A stretch of 64,000 nt of DNA from an uncultured Candidatus Poseidoniales archaeon (GCA_905181785.1 CAJIZC010000011.1:21046-85045), one strand, 5' to 3'. Shown: positions 34,112 through 42,832, numbered from the stretch's first letter. Translations and numbers: made by a program. Notes: generated by a model not told the origin, from the sequence alone.

Positions 34112-34557
34112 CAACAAGAATCCGCAGATACGTCGAAACTGATACCGGCCATCGAGTCCCAAACCACAAGAGCAAGTGCCGACACATGCATGGCCATCGA
34201 TACAGATTTGAAGCCGAAATTGAAGGTGACGTGGTTCAAGAAAGCGGTGCTTCAGATGAAGGCATGGTAATGGATTTCTCTGATGTAAGTGAAATCTTGA
34301 TGGTTCATGTCCACGACGTCATCGATCACGCTTTCGTTGTCTATGAACACGATGAGCAGGCACTTGCAGCACTTGCATGCATGGAAGATGGGCACCGAAC
34401 CCTGGTTGTTTCGTTCATACCAACAGCAGAGAATCTTGCCAAGTGGGCTTTTGACCAGGTGCATCCTCACATTGTTTCTGCGTATGGCAACCGATTGAAA
34501 TTGGTCGCTATGCACGTGAGAGAAACACCGAAGAGCATTGCTACCTGGTATGCGTGA
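34108..34557 (+). CDS. queD: 6-carboxytetrahydropterin synthase (QueD/PTPS family)
   Basis: Zinc enzyme converting dihydroneopterin triphosphate to 6-carboxytetrahydropterin. Seen: a metal His in TGHRV, then the HMHGHRYRFE pair, the MVMDFSDV strand, a DHAFVV segment and PTAENLAKW with the catalytic region. Length 149 is somewhat longer than the usual 120-140. A Cys in the position of the catalytic thiol (KSKCRHMHGH) supports QueD chemistry. ATG 34108 overlaps the fusion gene's stop (ATGA). Last gene of the preQ0 operon; convergent with the TrmJ-like gene 6 bp away. Confidence 0.92.
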   Translation: MTTRIRRYVETDTGHRVPNHKSKCRHMHGHRYRFEAEIEGDVVQESGASDEGMVMDFSDVSEILMVHVHDVIDHAFVVYEHDEQALAALACMEDGHRTLVVSFIPTAENLAKWAFDQVHPHIVSAYGNRLKLVAMHVRETPKSIATWYA

Positions 34558-34563
34558 GTGGTC

Positions 34564-35400
34564 TCATTCCTCTTCGGGACTGATTTTCCGACGGCGTTGG
34601 CTCCGCCAAGTTTCGTTGCCTTCTACGAATTGAATGGCAGTTGTAGCATCAAGTAAGCCGCCAATCATTCGAGTGGCCTCCCCTTGAGTTGGCATTGAAC
34701 GCATGATTGAACGCATCAGCGATTGTTGGAAACTTTGCCTTCGTTCATCGTTTCCCGGTAACGCTCCTGCGAGTTCCTTTACGGTTTGCAACAACACCTG
34801 TTTCAGTTCCGGGTGAAGCGCACGTTCGAGGGGAACAACATCTGGCATTCCCGCTTCCTTTCCTTGTGCATTGATCACACGGTAGCGATGCAGTTCGTAT
34901 ACGCAGGCATTTACGGCGTGTGAAAGGTTAGCAATCGGGTAACCTTCCCATGTCGGTAGGGTCACTAAATAATCGCATTTGGCCAAGTCTTCAGTTGACA
35001 TTCCCTTTCCTTCTTCACCAAAAACGAGGCAGACATGCCCGTTGAAATCATTGACGCGCTCTGCCAACTCCCAAGGGTAAACGAAGTGACGAAAATTAGT
35101 TTTGGCTCCAATTTCTCTTTTTCCAGAGGTCCCAATCACCATCGAAGCATCTGCAGTCGCCTCTCCTAGGGTGGCGTAAGTTGTGCATTGGTCGAGCACT
35201 CTACCGGCATGTTTGGCCCGATTCCTTGCTTCAATGTCATCTGCCTGACAGTTTGGAGCCACAAGGCGCAAGTTGACAAAACCATAGTTGAGCATCGAAC
35301 GGCACACGGCCCCGAGGTTGCCCGGATGGGAAACGCCAATCAGCACGATCGATAGGCTGTAGGGCGAGGTTGGCAAGGGGAGTGTTGCTCTGTCACCCAT
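34564..35400 (-). CDS. TrmJ-like SPOUT RNA 2'-O-methyltransferase
   Basis: SPOUT-fold methyltransferase, archaeal TrmJ (tRNA Nm32) being the best match. Seen: motif 1 HPGNLGAVCRSMLNYGF, motif 2 LVFGEEGKGMS, motif 3 LPTWEGYPIANLSHAVNACVYEL with the knotted SAM site, and an additional C-terminal helical part of about 100 residues. It is the last gene of the S19e-led minus-strand operon, 6 bp after the small unknown protein. The first residues (DRATLPLP) precede the strand SLSIVLIGV. Confidence 0.88.
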   Translation of the reverse strand: MGDRATLPLPTSPYSLSIVLIGVSHPGNLGAVCRSMLNYGFVNLRLVAPNCQADDIEARNRAKHAGRVLDQCTTYATLGEATADASMVIGTSGKREIGAKTNFRHFVYPWELAERVNDFNGHVCLVFGEEGKGMSTEDLAKCDYLVTLPTWEGYPIANLSHAVNACVYELHRYRVINAQGKEAGMPDVVPLERALHPELKQVLLQTVKELAGALPGNDERRQSFQQSLMRSIMRSMPTQGEATRMIGGLLDATTAIQFVEGNETWRSQRRRKISPEEE

Positions 35401-35406
35401 TCATTC

Positions 35407-35637
35407 TCACTCCTCTTCGAGGACGGACCCGATATCGAAGGCAGCAATCCATCTTGGATCGCATGCTTGGTAGAGAAAGAAGAGGAACCCAGGTCCCTCT
35501 TCCCTGTCTTCCATGACAATTGAACGGCGACGGACACCATGCTTGTTGCGAAGATGAAGGATGAGTCCTTCGAGGACAGCCTTGCGGTCGTGGTGTATCG
35601 AAACGGGAGTGCGGTCCCAGTTGACCCGCAATGCCAC
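35407..35637 (-). CDS. Small unknown protein in ribosomal operon
   Basis: A 76-residue protein with a GTG start (AGGTG 7 bp upstream), 14 bp after S17e and 6 bp before the TrmJ-like gene. Seen: two predicted helices with the basic stretch HLRNKHGVRRRS, a strand FLFFLYQ and an acidic end. I do not recognise it. Its position in a ribosomal operon suggests a ribosome- or translation-linked role, where other archaea carry aIF6 and LX genes, but it does not look like either. Confidence 0.65.
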   Translation of the reverse strand: MALRVNWDRTPVSIHHDRKAVLEGLILHLRNKHGVRRRSIVMEDREEGPGFLFFLYQACDPRWIAAFDIGSVLEEE

Positions 35638-35651
35638 GTCAAAGCACCTGC

Positions 35652-35843
35652 TCAGTCGACTCGGCGTTGTCGGTATGTGGTCACGTAGCCAGCGATCCAG
35701 TTGCGGAGTTTCTTAGACTCAACATCTGTGAGTTGTTGGACCATTTTCTTGTTGTGGTCGAAGTCGTCGGTGAATTTCTCCCCATGATCTTCAACAAGAT
35801 GGATGGCTCGAATTTTGATAAAACTTGGTCGAATATTTCCCAT
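35652..35843 (-). CDS. rps17e: Ribosomal protein S17e (eS17)
   Basis: Archaeal/eukaryotic small-subunit protein of 63 residues. Seen: the N-terminus [13 protein letters not shown], then [13 protein letters not shown] and [19 protein letters not shown], which match the family along its full length. Archaeal eS17 is short and lacks the eukaryotic C-terminal extension, as here. It follows L31e by 6 bp in the same operon. Confidence 0.93.
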   Translation of the reverse strand: MGNIRPSFIKIRAIHLVEDHGEKFTDDFDHNKKMVQQLTDVESKKLRNWIAGYVTTYRQRRVD

Positions 35844-35849
35844 AATTAA

Positions 35850-36125
35850 TCACTCCGTGGATAGTTTGACTTCGATTGGAATATCAGGTTCATCGTGACG
35901 GGTCACGTGAAGCTTGATTTTGCGAGGTGGGTTTTCAATTCCACGAGCCCAGATGTGCTCGTTGACCGATGGGTCAATCCAGACTTCTTCGTCTTCTCGC
36001 ACTTTGAGGTGCTGGATGACGTGTTCTCGGATGATTTGAATTGCACGTGGAGCGCGCTTGTATCGGGTGATGGCCCATGCCTTTCGGAGTGGGACAATTA
36101 GCTCTGATTCATTTGGTCGTACCAT
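35850..36125 (-). CDS. rpl31e: Ribosomal protein L31e (eL31)
   Basis: Large-subunit protein near the polypeptide exit tunnel, 91 residues. Seen: the ELIVPLRKAW strand, then RYKRAPRAIQIIREHVIQHLKV, then WIDPSVNEHIWARGIENPPRKIKLHV. All are hallmarks of eL31. It starts 11 bp after L39e; GAGGTGA from the L39e stop region provides a strong ribosome-binding site. Confidence 0.95.
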   Translation of the reverse strand: MVRPNESELIVPLRKAWAITRYKRAPRAIQIIREHVIQHLKVREDEEVWIDPSVNEHIWARGIENPPRKIKLHVTRHDEPDIPIEVKLSTE

Positions 36126-36136
36126 ACATATTCACC

Positions 36137-36292
36137 TCAGCGTTGGAGCTTACTACGGCGCCAGTGGTGTCGCTTTGGGTGCGACACAGTGTTTCGGTCG
36201 GTCTTTAGCATGACCCAAACTGGGACACGCCGATTCTGCTTGCCCACCTTCATCAGGCGGATTTTTTTTGCGGCTGGTTTATTTCTAGACAT
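36137..36292 (-). CDS. rpl39e: Ribosomal protein L39e (eL39)
   Basis: A short 51-residue gene found by direct translation of the minus strand. Seen: [13 protein letters not shown] at the N-terminus, the conserved [14 protein letters not shown] and [12 protein letters not shown] at the end. It is almost entirely basic, as expected for this exit-tunnel protein. It lies between PDCD5 and L31e, the usual archaeal order. ATG 36292 and TGA 36137-36139. Confidence 0.95.
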   Translation of the reverse strand: MSRNKPAAKKIRLMKVGKQNRRVPVWVMLKTDRNTVSHPKRHHWRRSKLQR

Positions 36293-36306
36293 ATTCGAGC
36301 ACCCTT

Positions 36307-36666
36307 TCAGATTCTTCGGATGGACGCACTACGGCGGCTCTTCGAGTGGGAAGCGAGCAACTGCTTGAGTTGCTCATCGGACATGGGGGCGGTGAATTTG
36401 CCCTGTTGGTGGAGTTGGAGGATGGATTGTTTGATCGATGCTGCCCGTGCAGGGGTCGCAAGTGCAACGGTTGCAATGCGTGCACGTGCATCGTTGGTAA
36501 GCAGCGTTCGCATAACACCATCAATTTGCGCCGCTTCCACCTGTGCTTGTTGAGCTTTAACTTCTGCATCAGCCTGTTGGGAGGCTTGTGCTTCGAACTG
36601 TTGTTGGAGGGCTGCGCGACGTTGTTCGCGAATCATGTTGAGTTCGTCATCTTGAGATGTCGACAT
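36307..36666 (-). CDS. PDCD5/TFAR19 family DNA-binding protein
   Basis: Small helical protein of about 119 residues, conserved in archaea next to S19e and L39e. Seen: an N-terminal helix ([13 protein letters not shown]), a Gln/Ala-rich helix ([19 protein letters not shown]), then the core three-helix domain ([46 protein letters not shown]). ATG 36666 is preferred over the longer frame to 36759, which overlaps S19e and lacks family similarity. Double-stranded DNA binding has been reported for family members, but the cellular role is poorly defined. Confidence 0.9.
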   Translation of the reverse strand: MSTSQDDELNMIREQRRAALQQQFEAQASQQADAEVKAQQAQVEAAQIDGVMRTLLTNDARARIATVALATPARAASIKQSILQLHQQGKFTAPMSDEQLKQLLASHSKSRRSASIRRI

Positions 36667-36691
36667 GCTGGCCACCCTCTTCACTTCCTCT

Positions 36692-37183
36692 TCAGTACTT
36701 TGCAAGTCCTGGGTAATGTTCGTCTGCGTCAGCCCGGCAAGAGTGAGCGACAGCGTCAATCATTTTGTGGCCGGCTGCTGTGATGCGGCGACCTGCGTAG
36801 AGTTGTTGTTGGCCTTCTTCGGTCTCGACGGTTCGTGTTGGAACTTTTTCGACGAGTCCGGAGGCTTCGAGTTGTTGGAGTGCGGTTCGGATGATGTGGC
36901 GTGATGCGACACCTGGGGTGTTTGGTGCTGCGCCGTTGTCCTTGCGTCCACCGTAGGCTTGGGACAAGTGGGTTACGCCCATTGGTCCTTCACGTGCGAG
37001 CTTGCGCATGAGTGCAGCGGATCGAAGGAACCACCAGTTATCTTGGCTTGGTGGGCGCTCTCGTGAAACACCAGTTTTGACAAATTCAGCCCATTCTGGG
37101 GTTTCCACGGCCTTTTCTTCAGCCAATCGCGCAGCAAGTGCGGGGTTCAACATTTCTGCGGGAATATCATAGAGAGTCGTCAA
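36692..37183 (-). CDS. rps19e: Ribosomal protein S19e (eS19)
   Basis: Small-subunit protein of 163 residues. Seen: the family N-terminus (M)TTLYDIPAEMLN, the DNWWFLRSAALMRKLAREGPMGV segment, YGGRKDNGAAP and the winged-helix region with ALQQLEASGLVE. The only start that keeps the conserved N-terminus is TTG at 37183; the next ATG is ten codons in. A TATA-like element at 37217-37224 fits a leader of about 10 bases. First gene of the operon S19e-PDCD5-L39e-L31e-S17e-unknown-TrmJ. Confidence 0.94.
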   Translation of the reverse strand: MTTLYDIPAEMLNPALAARLAEEKAVETPEWAEFVKTGVSRERPPSQDNWWFLRSAALMRKLAREGPMGVTHLSQAYGGRKDNGAAPNTPGVASRHIIRTALQQLEASGLVEKVPTRTVETEEGQQQLYAGRRITAAGHKMIDAVAHSCRADADEHYPGLAKY

Positions 37184-37216
37184 GACAAAACACCAAGCAA
37201 TTTGCCGACCTTACGC

Positions 37217-37224
37217 CCCTATAT
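37217..37224. promoter_or_regulatory. TATA-like element between S19e and membrane protein
   Basis: CTATATGA (plus) / TCATATAG (minus) lies about 37 bp upstream of the S19e TTG and 80-90 bp upstream of the plus-strand start. The fit is best for S19e. Confidence 0.35.
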
Positions 37225-37305
37225 GAAGAGAGCGGGTCACCAGCACCTCGTGAACTCTCGCTGTGCCCTCTTTTCACAGGGGTTCTATCCCCCAGACAAG
37301 GGTTG

Positions 37306-38163
37306 ATGAAGGGCCCTGTCTTGCAGGGGTTGATGAGGAAGGCATTAGCCCAAAACCCCAACCTGTTGCGGACGCTATTAGGTCTTTCTTTCACCCTCAT
37401 ATTCATGCTTTCATACGCTGTTTATGGCGCCACAGTCTCGCCATCTTACTACCTCTATGATACAGAATCCACCCTCACCACTCATGAAAATATTGATCCA
37501 GTTCGCATCTACCAGGAAGACACAAACACAACCACTTGGACATGGTCCGTGCCCGCCGACGGTGCAAATTTGACTTGGGTCAACCTCACTGCGGTTGAAC
37601 TTTCCAACGGAGCGGAAGTGCGGCTGATCAACGGGGCCGGTCTATTCAGCCATCAAAAACTAGGCGTGGACGGAGCTGATGGATTCAGTTGTCGAGACTC
37701 CTGTCAGAAAAACACCACGCATTCCGTCATCGCTGAAGACGGTGGAGAAATATCAATTATCGCTCTGACGAGTACCGATCCCGCTCGCCGCTCAAACGGA
37801 ACGGTTTACGCCCAAACTGAAGCAGGAGCCAAAGAGAAGGCCTTGGATGCAATCGAATACGAACATTCACCCTCTCTCATCAGGGTGGAAATCATAGAAA
37901 AAGGCAACAGGTCAACAGCCCCTGCCATGACCATCACCACAGTGAACGAAGAATTTGCATCGATTGGACCGTTCTCAGTCGACGCAGCAACAGAGTTTTT
38001 GTGGGCTTTAGCCGCAGTGGTTGGATGCTTCTCCATGGTCCTCATTCCCTCGTTCACCGTTTACTTTGCAGCCAATGCAAAAGAAAAGCGAGATGCTGTG
38101 AAGTTGAAAGCATCCGAACAGGACATCAATGAGGCCTTAGGGCACCAAAAAGAAGACGAGTGA
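37306..38163 (+). CDS. Two-TM surface protein of unknown function
   Basis: About 285 residues. Seen: an N-terminal transmembrane segment (TLLGLSFTLIFMLSYAVYG), an extracytoplasmic domain of about 190 residues with many N-x-S/T sequons, a probable disulfide pair (SCRDSC), a second transmembrane segment near the end (FLWALAAVVGCFSMVLIP) and a short charged cytoplasmic tail. ATG 37306 and 37333 are both possible; each follows a similar GGGTTGATGA, a local duplication. Not recognised. It overlaps the long frame of the next gene, which probably starts later at its own promoter. Confidence 0.65.
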   Translation: MKGPVLQGLMRKALAQNPNLLRTLLGLSFTLIFMLSYAVYGATVSPSYYLYDTESTLTTHENIDPVRIYQEDTNTTTWTWSVPADGANLTWVNLTAVELSNGAEVRLINGAGLFSHQKLGVDGADGFSCRDSCQKNTTHSVIAEDGGEISIIALTSTDPARRSNGTVYAQTEAGAKEKALDAIEYEHSPSLIRVEIIEKGNRSTAPAMTITTVNEEFASIGPFSVDAATEFLWALAAVVGCFSMVLIPSFTVYFAANAKEKRDAVKLKASEQDINEALGHQKEDE

Positions 38164-38178
38164 AGTCGCCACTTCCCT

Positions 38179-38186
38179 CATATACA
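38179..38186 (+). promoter_or_regulatory. Probable TATA box of surface protein gene
   Basis: CATATACA is centred about 31 bp before ATG 38214, giving a leader of about 5 bases. This supports ATG 38214 as the start. Confidence 0.4.
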
Positions 38187-38213
38187 TTGAAGCAGTGTAG
38201 CAACACGAGCGCC

Positions 38214-41200
38214 ATGAATCGTACGCCTGCAATTCTGTTGGTTGTTCTTTTTCTCCTCAGTGCATGCGCGCCAATGTCCCACCTTGATGCCTCACATGAG
38301 CCATCTCAAACCTCCTCCGCAAAAGCAACAGGTGTCGACCTTACTGTGACCAATGTATCGTTTTCGTACACCACCAGTGCCGACGAGGGCCGTTACAGAA
38401 TGTTTTCTTCAAACCACCCCATTCCAAACTTCAATCGTCCTGCGGAACTCTATGTTGTGGATGCTGTCATCGACGTGCCCATTTATTCCTTGATCACTGT
38501 GGATAATTTAGGAACAGCCTCATCCGGGACCATCGATGTGGTGTTGAAAACACTTCATAATGAATATCAACAATTTGAGATGACCAACACCACTCAGCAA
38601 ATGTCATCCCTCAGTGGCGGCAGTTCCAACACCATTGGAATCACATTCACTCCGACATACTCAGGCAACCATACACTGGAGGTAACAGCAACATCCAGTG
38701 TTGCCGATGATCAACCATCAAACGATGCGCTGTATCGCCATTTCACCGTTGCCTCTCATTACTTCAATTGCGACGATCTCACGCAGTGGACGGCAACAAA
38801 CGAGTGGGGCATCAACAGCGATACTTCCCTTTCAGAAGCATCAGCATGCCATGCTGGAAATGGCGTGGATATGGCCTACAGTTCTTCGACAACAAGCGTT
38901 CTTGAAACCCCTGTTTTTGACATGTCTGATGCTGTGGAAAACCCCCTAAGAACGAATGGTTTGAGTTTCTTTTACACCGGTAGTTCTCAAACAGGGGATG
39001 AATTGAAAGTTTACGTTCAAAACAGCGCCGGCGCCAACACACAACTCGGCAACATTGCGGGTACAGTGGACCAAGTGTTCATCGACGGAGCCTCATGGCA
39101 GACATTTTCTGTCAACAGCCAAGGTGCCACTTCACCGCTGATTCCTGCACCGCAAAGTGGGTTTTCACCAGCAACAAAGTTCCGATTTGTTTTCACAGCG
39201 GACGCCAGTGGCAATGATGTAGGTTTTTGGTTGGATGACATTGTCATCATGTATGATCAAAAGGTCAAACCAATCGAATACGCCATTTCCTCAGCAGGGA
39301 TCTCCACCATTGGGTCCCTCCCTGATGAATGGGGGGGCGTTCAAGTAAGTTTGACGAATGAAGGGAACATTTCCGATTATGTTCTGCCGTCCATTGATGG
39401 GTTACCATCTGGCTGGGAAGTGTATTTCGCACACCTTACTGGTGTTTCGATCAACGAACAAACAGGGGTGTTATTATCGCCCGGAGAATCGAAGACCATC
39501 GAAGTGAAAATCAGGCCAGATGTGAACGCAACAACTGGATTTGAACAAATGACGTTCATCGGAACTTCAAGCCAGTATGAATCGATTAACACCACACTTC
39601 CTGTTCAATTCCAAGTTCTTCCTGACCGAGAACCTTTCATCGTTCAACCAGATATACGACCAACCTGCCCCCCTGGCTACAGTTGCCCGTTCACTGTTGA
39701 AGTGCGAAACATAGGGGACGCAACAGACGTTTTTGATTTGACCATCGAACAGGATGCTTTGCCAGAGGGATGGACCGTCCAATTGGCATGGACTCAATCG
39801 ACCTCAATTATGGTACGACCTGACACTCCTGTGCAGGTCGCCCTGACAATGACGGTACCAACCAGTGCTGCACCGGATACAGTCGCACCCTTCACCCTCA
39901 TAGCCCAATCACAAAACAACACCGCTAAGCAACACCAAGCGGACATCAGTGTGTCAGCATCGATGATCAGTGAGGCGTACATTGGGATGACGACAACCCA
40001 AATGATGCGCGATTGGTTGGTTGATGCGGGTGAAACAAAAACTGTAGAATTCACCATTTGGAACAATGCGACGCGCCAAGATATCTTTTCGATGCAAGTG
40101 ACTCATGGATCAGTCGGTTTGTGGACCATCGAACAACCAACTCGTCCCGACGCCGTCATAAATCCGGGCGCAAGCACCACGTTCACCGTGAAGGTGACTG
40201 CTCCTGAAACTGGGCAAGCAGGTGACAAAGCACCTTCACTTACGCCAACCATCACCTCGAAGCGCAGTGGCATGTCCATCAGCGGTGATTCGTTTGACAG
40301 CATCGTCGTTCGAACCATTAGCGATCTTTCAATCACCCTCTTAGAAACACCTGACAAATTGAGACCAGGCACCGCCAATAAGGTGCTCCTCGAAATCGTC
40401 AACAAAGGCAATGGACCAATCGATGCTATCGTAGCAGCCGATGGACTGCCATCTGCTTGGAACACTTGGATTAAAGTCAATGGGGACAATGTGACTGATT
40501 CCATCGCCCTCTCAGCACCCTACGATTTGAACAACAACGCAACGGTCGAAATGTGGATTTTTGTACCGAGTGAAGAGGCGGCAAGTGAAATTCACACCAT
40601 TTCCATCATGGTTTCAAACGCTATCGGATTTGAAGACATCCACATTGAAGACAACAGCGTCACCTTCGATACCATCACAGCTTCAGTACGAATTCCAGAC
40701 CTTGTCGGTTCAGCTCAATCTCAATCGGCAATGGTTGGCGACACAGTGAGCGTAAACGCGACCTTACGAAACATCGGAAACGCTGCCGATGATGGAATCA
40801 TTGTTCTCGCAACCTTTTCCAGTTCACCGCCTGAGGAAAACATAATCGCGTTCTTCACGACAAGCAAAGGAGGGGCTTCAAAATCTGTAGGTGAGGCGGT
40901 GACGATGATGCTCTTGCCCAACCAATCCACAACATTGACAGTGGATCTCATTCTGCCGGACACTATGATTCTCAACACAAGGATTGTCGTTTCGTTTGAA
41001 GTCATTGCAGGATTGAACGCCGAGATGCAGCCGTATGAATTAAGGCATGAAGCGTTGATTATCGTGGACCAACAACGCCAAATTGGAGCATCGCTCAGTA
41101 TGGGAACCGATGATGTATATCCGACTGGAACTGGTGTTCCGTTGTTTGTCAACATCACCAGCACCTCAAGTCAGCGAGAGGAACTTACCTTACGGACAAC

Positions 41201-41774
41201 TTTGCCCGAATCATGGCAAATGGTGTGCAATGGCATCCTTGTTGATCGGGAAGGTCAAAATCTAACTTTCGAACCTGGCCATGTGGCGCCTCAATTGTCA
41301 GATGTTCCATGCACCCTTCACCGCCTAGGCGGCCCGTTAGGAGGCATTGTAACGTTCCAGCTCGAGACACAAGATGGGGCCCGTACGTGGCAAAGCAGCC
41401 AAGCGTATTCCTTTTCTGAACGCACCACAGACCAAACTTCGATGAATGTAGGTGCCGTTGCCGGCGGAGGTGGTGTCCTCATGGCATTTATTTTCCTAAT
41501 GAGCGTCTTGCTTCGACGGCGAAGCAAGGAAGAATTTGTGGACGAACCAAAAATAGAGCCGCATGAGTTCCAGACCAGTGGACCACCTGCCTCAACTGGG
41601 CCACCAATATCAGCACAACAAGCCCCCACCCCTGAAGCGCAAGCAGCAGAGGCACCTGCACCTGCAGCCAATGGTCCTGACGTCCCCCTCACCGGTCTGC
41701 CAACCGGTTGGACAATGGAACAGTGGACTCACTACGGTCAACAATACCTTGACCGCCTTGAAGGACAAGCATGA
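38214..41774 (+). CDS. Large secreted, membrane-anchored beta-sandwich protein
   Basis: A 1186-residue surface protein. Seen: a signal peptide with a lipobox-like LLSAC near residues 15-19; repeated beta-sandwich domains of the CARDB/NEW3 type, recognisable by recurrent phrases such as V-x-N-x-G-N/T (VDNLGTASSG, LTNEGNISDY, VRNIGDATDV, IVNKGNGPID, LRNIGNAADD) and G-W-x-V; a C-terminal transmembrane segment (GGGVLMAFIFLMSVLL); an R-R-R-S stop-transfer; then an Ala/Pro-rich cytoplasmic tail ending GLPTGWTMEQWTHYGQQYLD. The N-terminal lipid anchor and the C-terminal helix would be redundant, so the lipobox may be fortuitous. A role in adhesion or S-layer organisation is inferred. Confidence 0.75.
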   Translation: MNRTPAILLVVLFLLSACAPMSHLDASHEPSQTSSAKATGVDLTVTNVSFSYTTSADEGRYRMFSSNHPIPNFNRPAELYVVDAVIDVPIYSLITVDNLGTASSGTIDVVLKTLHNEYQQFEMTNTTQQMSSLSGGSSNTIGITFTPTYSGNHTLEVTATSSVADDQPSNDALYRHFTVASHYFNCDDLTQWTATNEWGINSDTSLSEASACHAGNGVDMAYSSSTTSVLETPVFDMSDAVENPLRTNGLSFFYTGSSQTGDELKVYVQNSAGANTQLGNIAGTVDQVFIDGASWQTFSVNSQGATSPLIPAPQSGFSPATKFRFVFTADASGNDVGFWLDDIVIMYDQKVKPIEYAISSAGISTIGSLPDEWGGVQVSLTNEGNISDYVLPSIDGLPSGWEVYFAHLTGVSINEQTGVLLSPGESKTIEVKIRPDVNATTGFEQMTFIGTSSQYESINTTLPVQFQVLPDREPFIVQPDIRPTCPPGYSCPFTVEVRNIGDATDVFDLTIEQDALPEGWTVQLAWTQSTSIMVRPDTPVQVALTMTVPTSAAPDTVAPFTLIAQSQNNTAKQHQADISVSASMISEAYIGMTTTQMMRDWLVDAGETKTVEFTIWNNATRQDIFSMQVTHGSVGLWTIEQPTRPDAVINPGASTTFTVKVTAPETGQAGDKAPSLTPTITSKRSGMSISGDSFDSIVVRTISDLSITLLETPDKLRPGTANKVLLEIVNKGNGPIDAIVAADGLPSAWNTWIKVNGDNVTDSIALSAPYDLNNNATVEMWIFVPSEEAASEIHTISIMVSNAIGFEDIHIEDNSVTFDTITASVRIPDLVGSAQSQSAMVGDTVSVNATLRNIGNAADDGIIVLATFSSSPPEENIIAFFTTSKGGASKSVGEAVTMMLLPNQSTTLTVDLILPDTMILNTRIVVSFEVIAGLNAEMQPYELRHEALIIVDQQRQIGASLSMGTDDVYPTGTGVPLFVNITSTSSQREELTLRTTLPESWQMVCNGILVDREGQNLTFEPGHVAPQLSDVPCTLHRLGGPLGGIVTFQLETQDGARTWQSSQAYSFSERTTDQTSMNVGAVAGGGGVLMAFIFLMSVLLRRRSKEEFVDEPKIEPHEFQTSGPPASTGPPISAQQAPTPEAQAAEAPAPAANGPDVPLTGLPTGWTMEQWTHYGQQYLDRLEGQA

Positions 41775-41799
41775 TACATCAGCGCCAAGACCGAAAGCC

Positions 41800-41973
41800 A
41801 TGGCCACATACCCTGCCCCGTGGTATGGCCTATGGGTCATGGTTATGTTTTTTGGCGTAGCAACATGGTTTTTGAGAAACTTCACCGAACGGGTTGAAGC
41901 AACTCGCCTTTCTGCATTGTTAGGTGTCGTTTCCATGACAACCCTTCTTTTGTGGACTCTTTTGGAATTTTGA
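41800..41973 (+). CDS. Small two-TM membrane protein
   Basis: A 57-residue product with two hydrophobic helices (residues about 8-24 and 38-55) joined by a charged hairpin (RNFTERVEATR). It lies 25 bp after the large surface protein and 6 bp before the PqqD-like gene, which itself has GAGGTGAG within this gene's stop region. The compact spacing supports a real gene, although no strong ribosome-binding site precedes ATG 41800. Function unknown. Confidence 0.5.
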   Translation: MATYPAPWYGLWVMVMFFGVATWFLRNFTERVEATRLSALLGVVSMTTLLLWTLLEF

Positions 41974-41979
41974 GGTGAG

Positions 41980-42531
41980 ATGATGGATATAGTGGATGTG
42001 AGCAAACACGCCTATGCTGGCACTTATCCTTGCCGAGTCCCAGTCTGGTGGGGCCGCTACGGTGAGGCTGGAGCACATCCCGACCTCGATGGCGTAAGTG
42101 GTCGACGAATTGTATTGAGGATTGAAAAACGATTCAATCGCTTTGAGCGAATCCTGGCGCGCTTGTTTCGAGCACCGAGGGAAGTGCGTAGGCCTCTTGA
42201 TCCAAAAAACAGCATGCTTTGGGAATTAGCCAATGGAAGGCGTACATTCGAAGAAATATGCTACCAAATGAACGAGGTATTTCAAGAAGAAATGGCGCCT
42301 GTTGTCGATCGCACAGCATCAGGAATTGACGCACTCAAGAGAAGAAATTTAATGACGGTACTTTCTACAGAATTCACGAGTAAATGGTCCATAGGGCCAG
42401 GTGCAGTTCCGGAACATCAAACATTAGCAGCGCTCGCAGAGGGCATGAAAATCGACGCAGAACCACTTGATGGAGAACCAACGGTCAAAGAAACGGGAGA
42501 AGCAACTCTACCGGCCGACCAACACAACTGA
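41980..42531 (+). CDS. PqqD-like domain protein
   Basis: A 183-residue soluble protein. The middle (about residues 45-125) resembles the PqqD/RRE winged-helix fold: a basic segment, then DPKNSMLWELANGRRTFEEICYQMNEVF, then a helix ending in LKRRNLMTVL. The N-terminal 40 residues are Trp/Tyr/Gly-rich, and the C-terminal 50 look disordered and acidic. PqqD-like domains often bind peptide substrates of modifying enzymes, but no radical-SAM or peptide partner is adjacent. Its last 47 bp overlap the convergent ArsC-like gene. GAGGTGAG precedes the tandem ATGs at 41980/41983. Confidence 0.65.
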   Translation: MMDIVDVSKHAYAGTYPCRVPVWWGRYGEAGAHPDLDGVSGRRIVLRIEKRFNRFERILARLFRAPREVRRPLDPKNSMLWELANGRRTFEEICYQMNEVFQEEMAPVVDRTASGIDALKRRNLMTVLSTEFTSKWSIGPGAVPEHQTLAALAEGMKIDAEPLDGEPTVKETGEATLPADQHN

Positions 42532-42832
42532 TCGATCCTGTATCCAAAAGGGGACGCTCCATGAGATGGCCGTGTTTGCTCAAAAAGTCAACAACAGATT
42601 CAAGATTTGCAGGTTCTAACGTCGAAGAATCCACAGATTTAAATTTCGGGTCTTTCAAGCGAATGGCGTTCTTGAGTGGCCCATGAAGGCGAGATAAAAT
42701 AGAGCGCAATTCCTCACTTGAAAGAGGTTTGTTGAGGTAAAGATGAATTTGCACATCCAGCGACGATGCTTCGCACATCGCGAGCGCTTGGCGCGATTTC
42801 GAGCATCGAGGATTATGGTAGAGGGTCATCAT
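42485..42832 (-). CDS. ArsC/Spx-family thioredoxin-fold protein
   Basis: About 115 residues. Seen: the N-terminal strand and catalytic loop LYHNPRCSKSRQAL with Cys11 or so in the ArsC position, then the helix-strand region and the C-terminal signature HLMERPLLDTGSISCVGRP. The protein therefore has the full ArsC fold. Arsenate reduction (glutaredoxin-linked) is the family function, but YfgD-like members have unknown substrates, and no arsenic transporter or regulator is close. The start ATG overlaps the FGE-like stop (ATGA). Its 3' end overlaps the PqqD-like gene by 47 bp. Confidence 0.85.
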   Translation of the reverse strand: MMTLYHNPRCSKSRQALAMCEASSLDVQIHLYLNKPLSSEELRSILSRLHGPLKNAIRLKDPKFKSVDSSTLEPANLESVVDFLSKHGHLMERPLLDTGSISCVGRPVELLLPFL

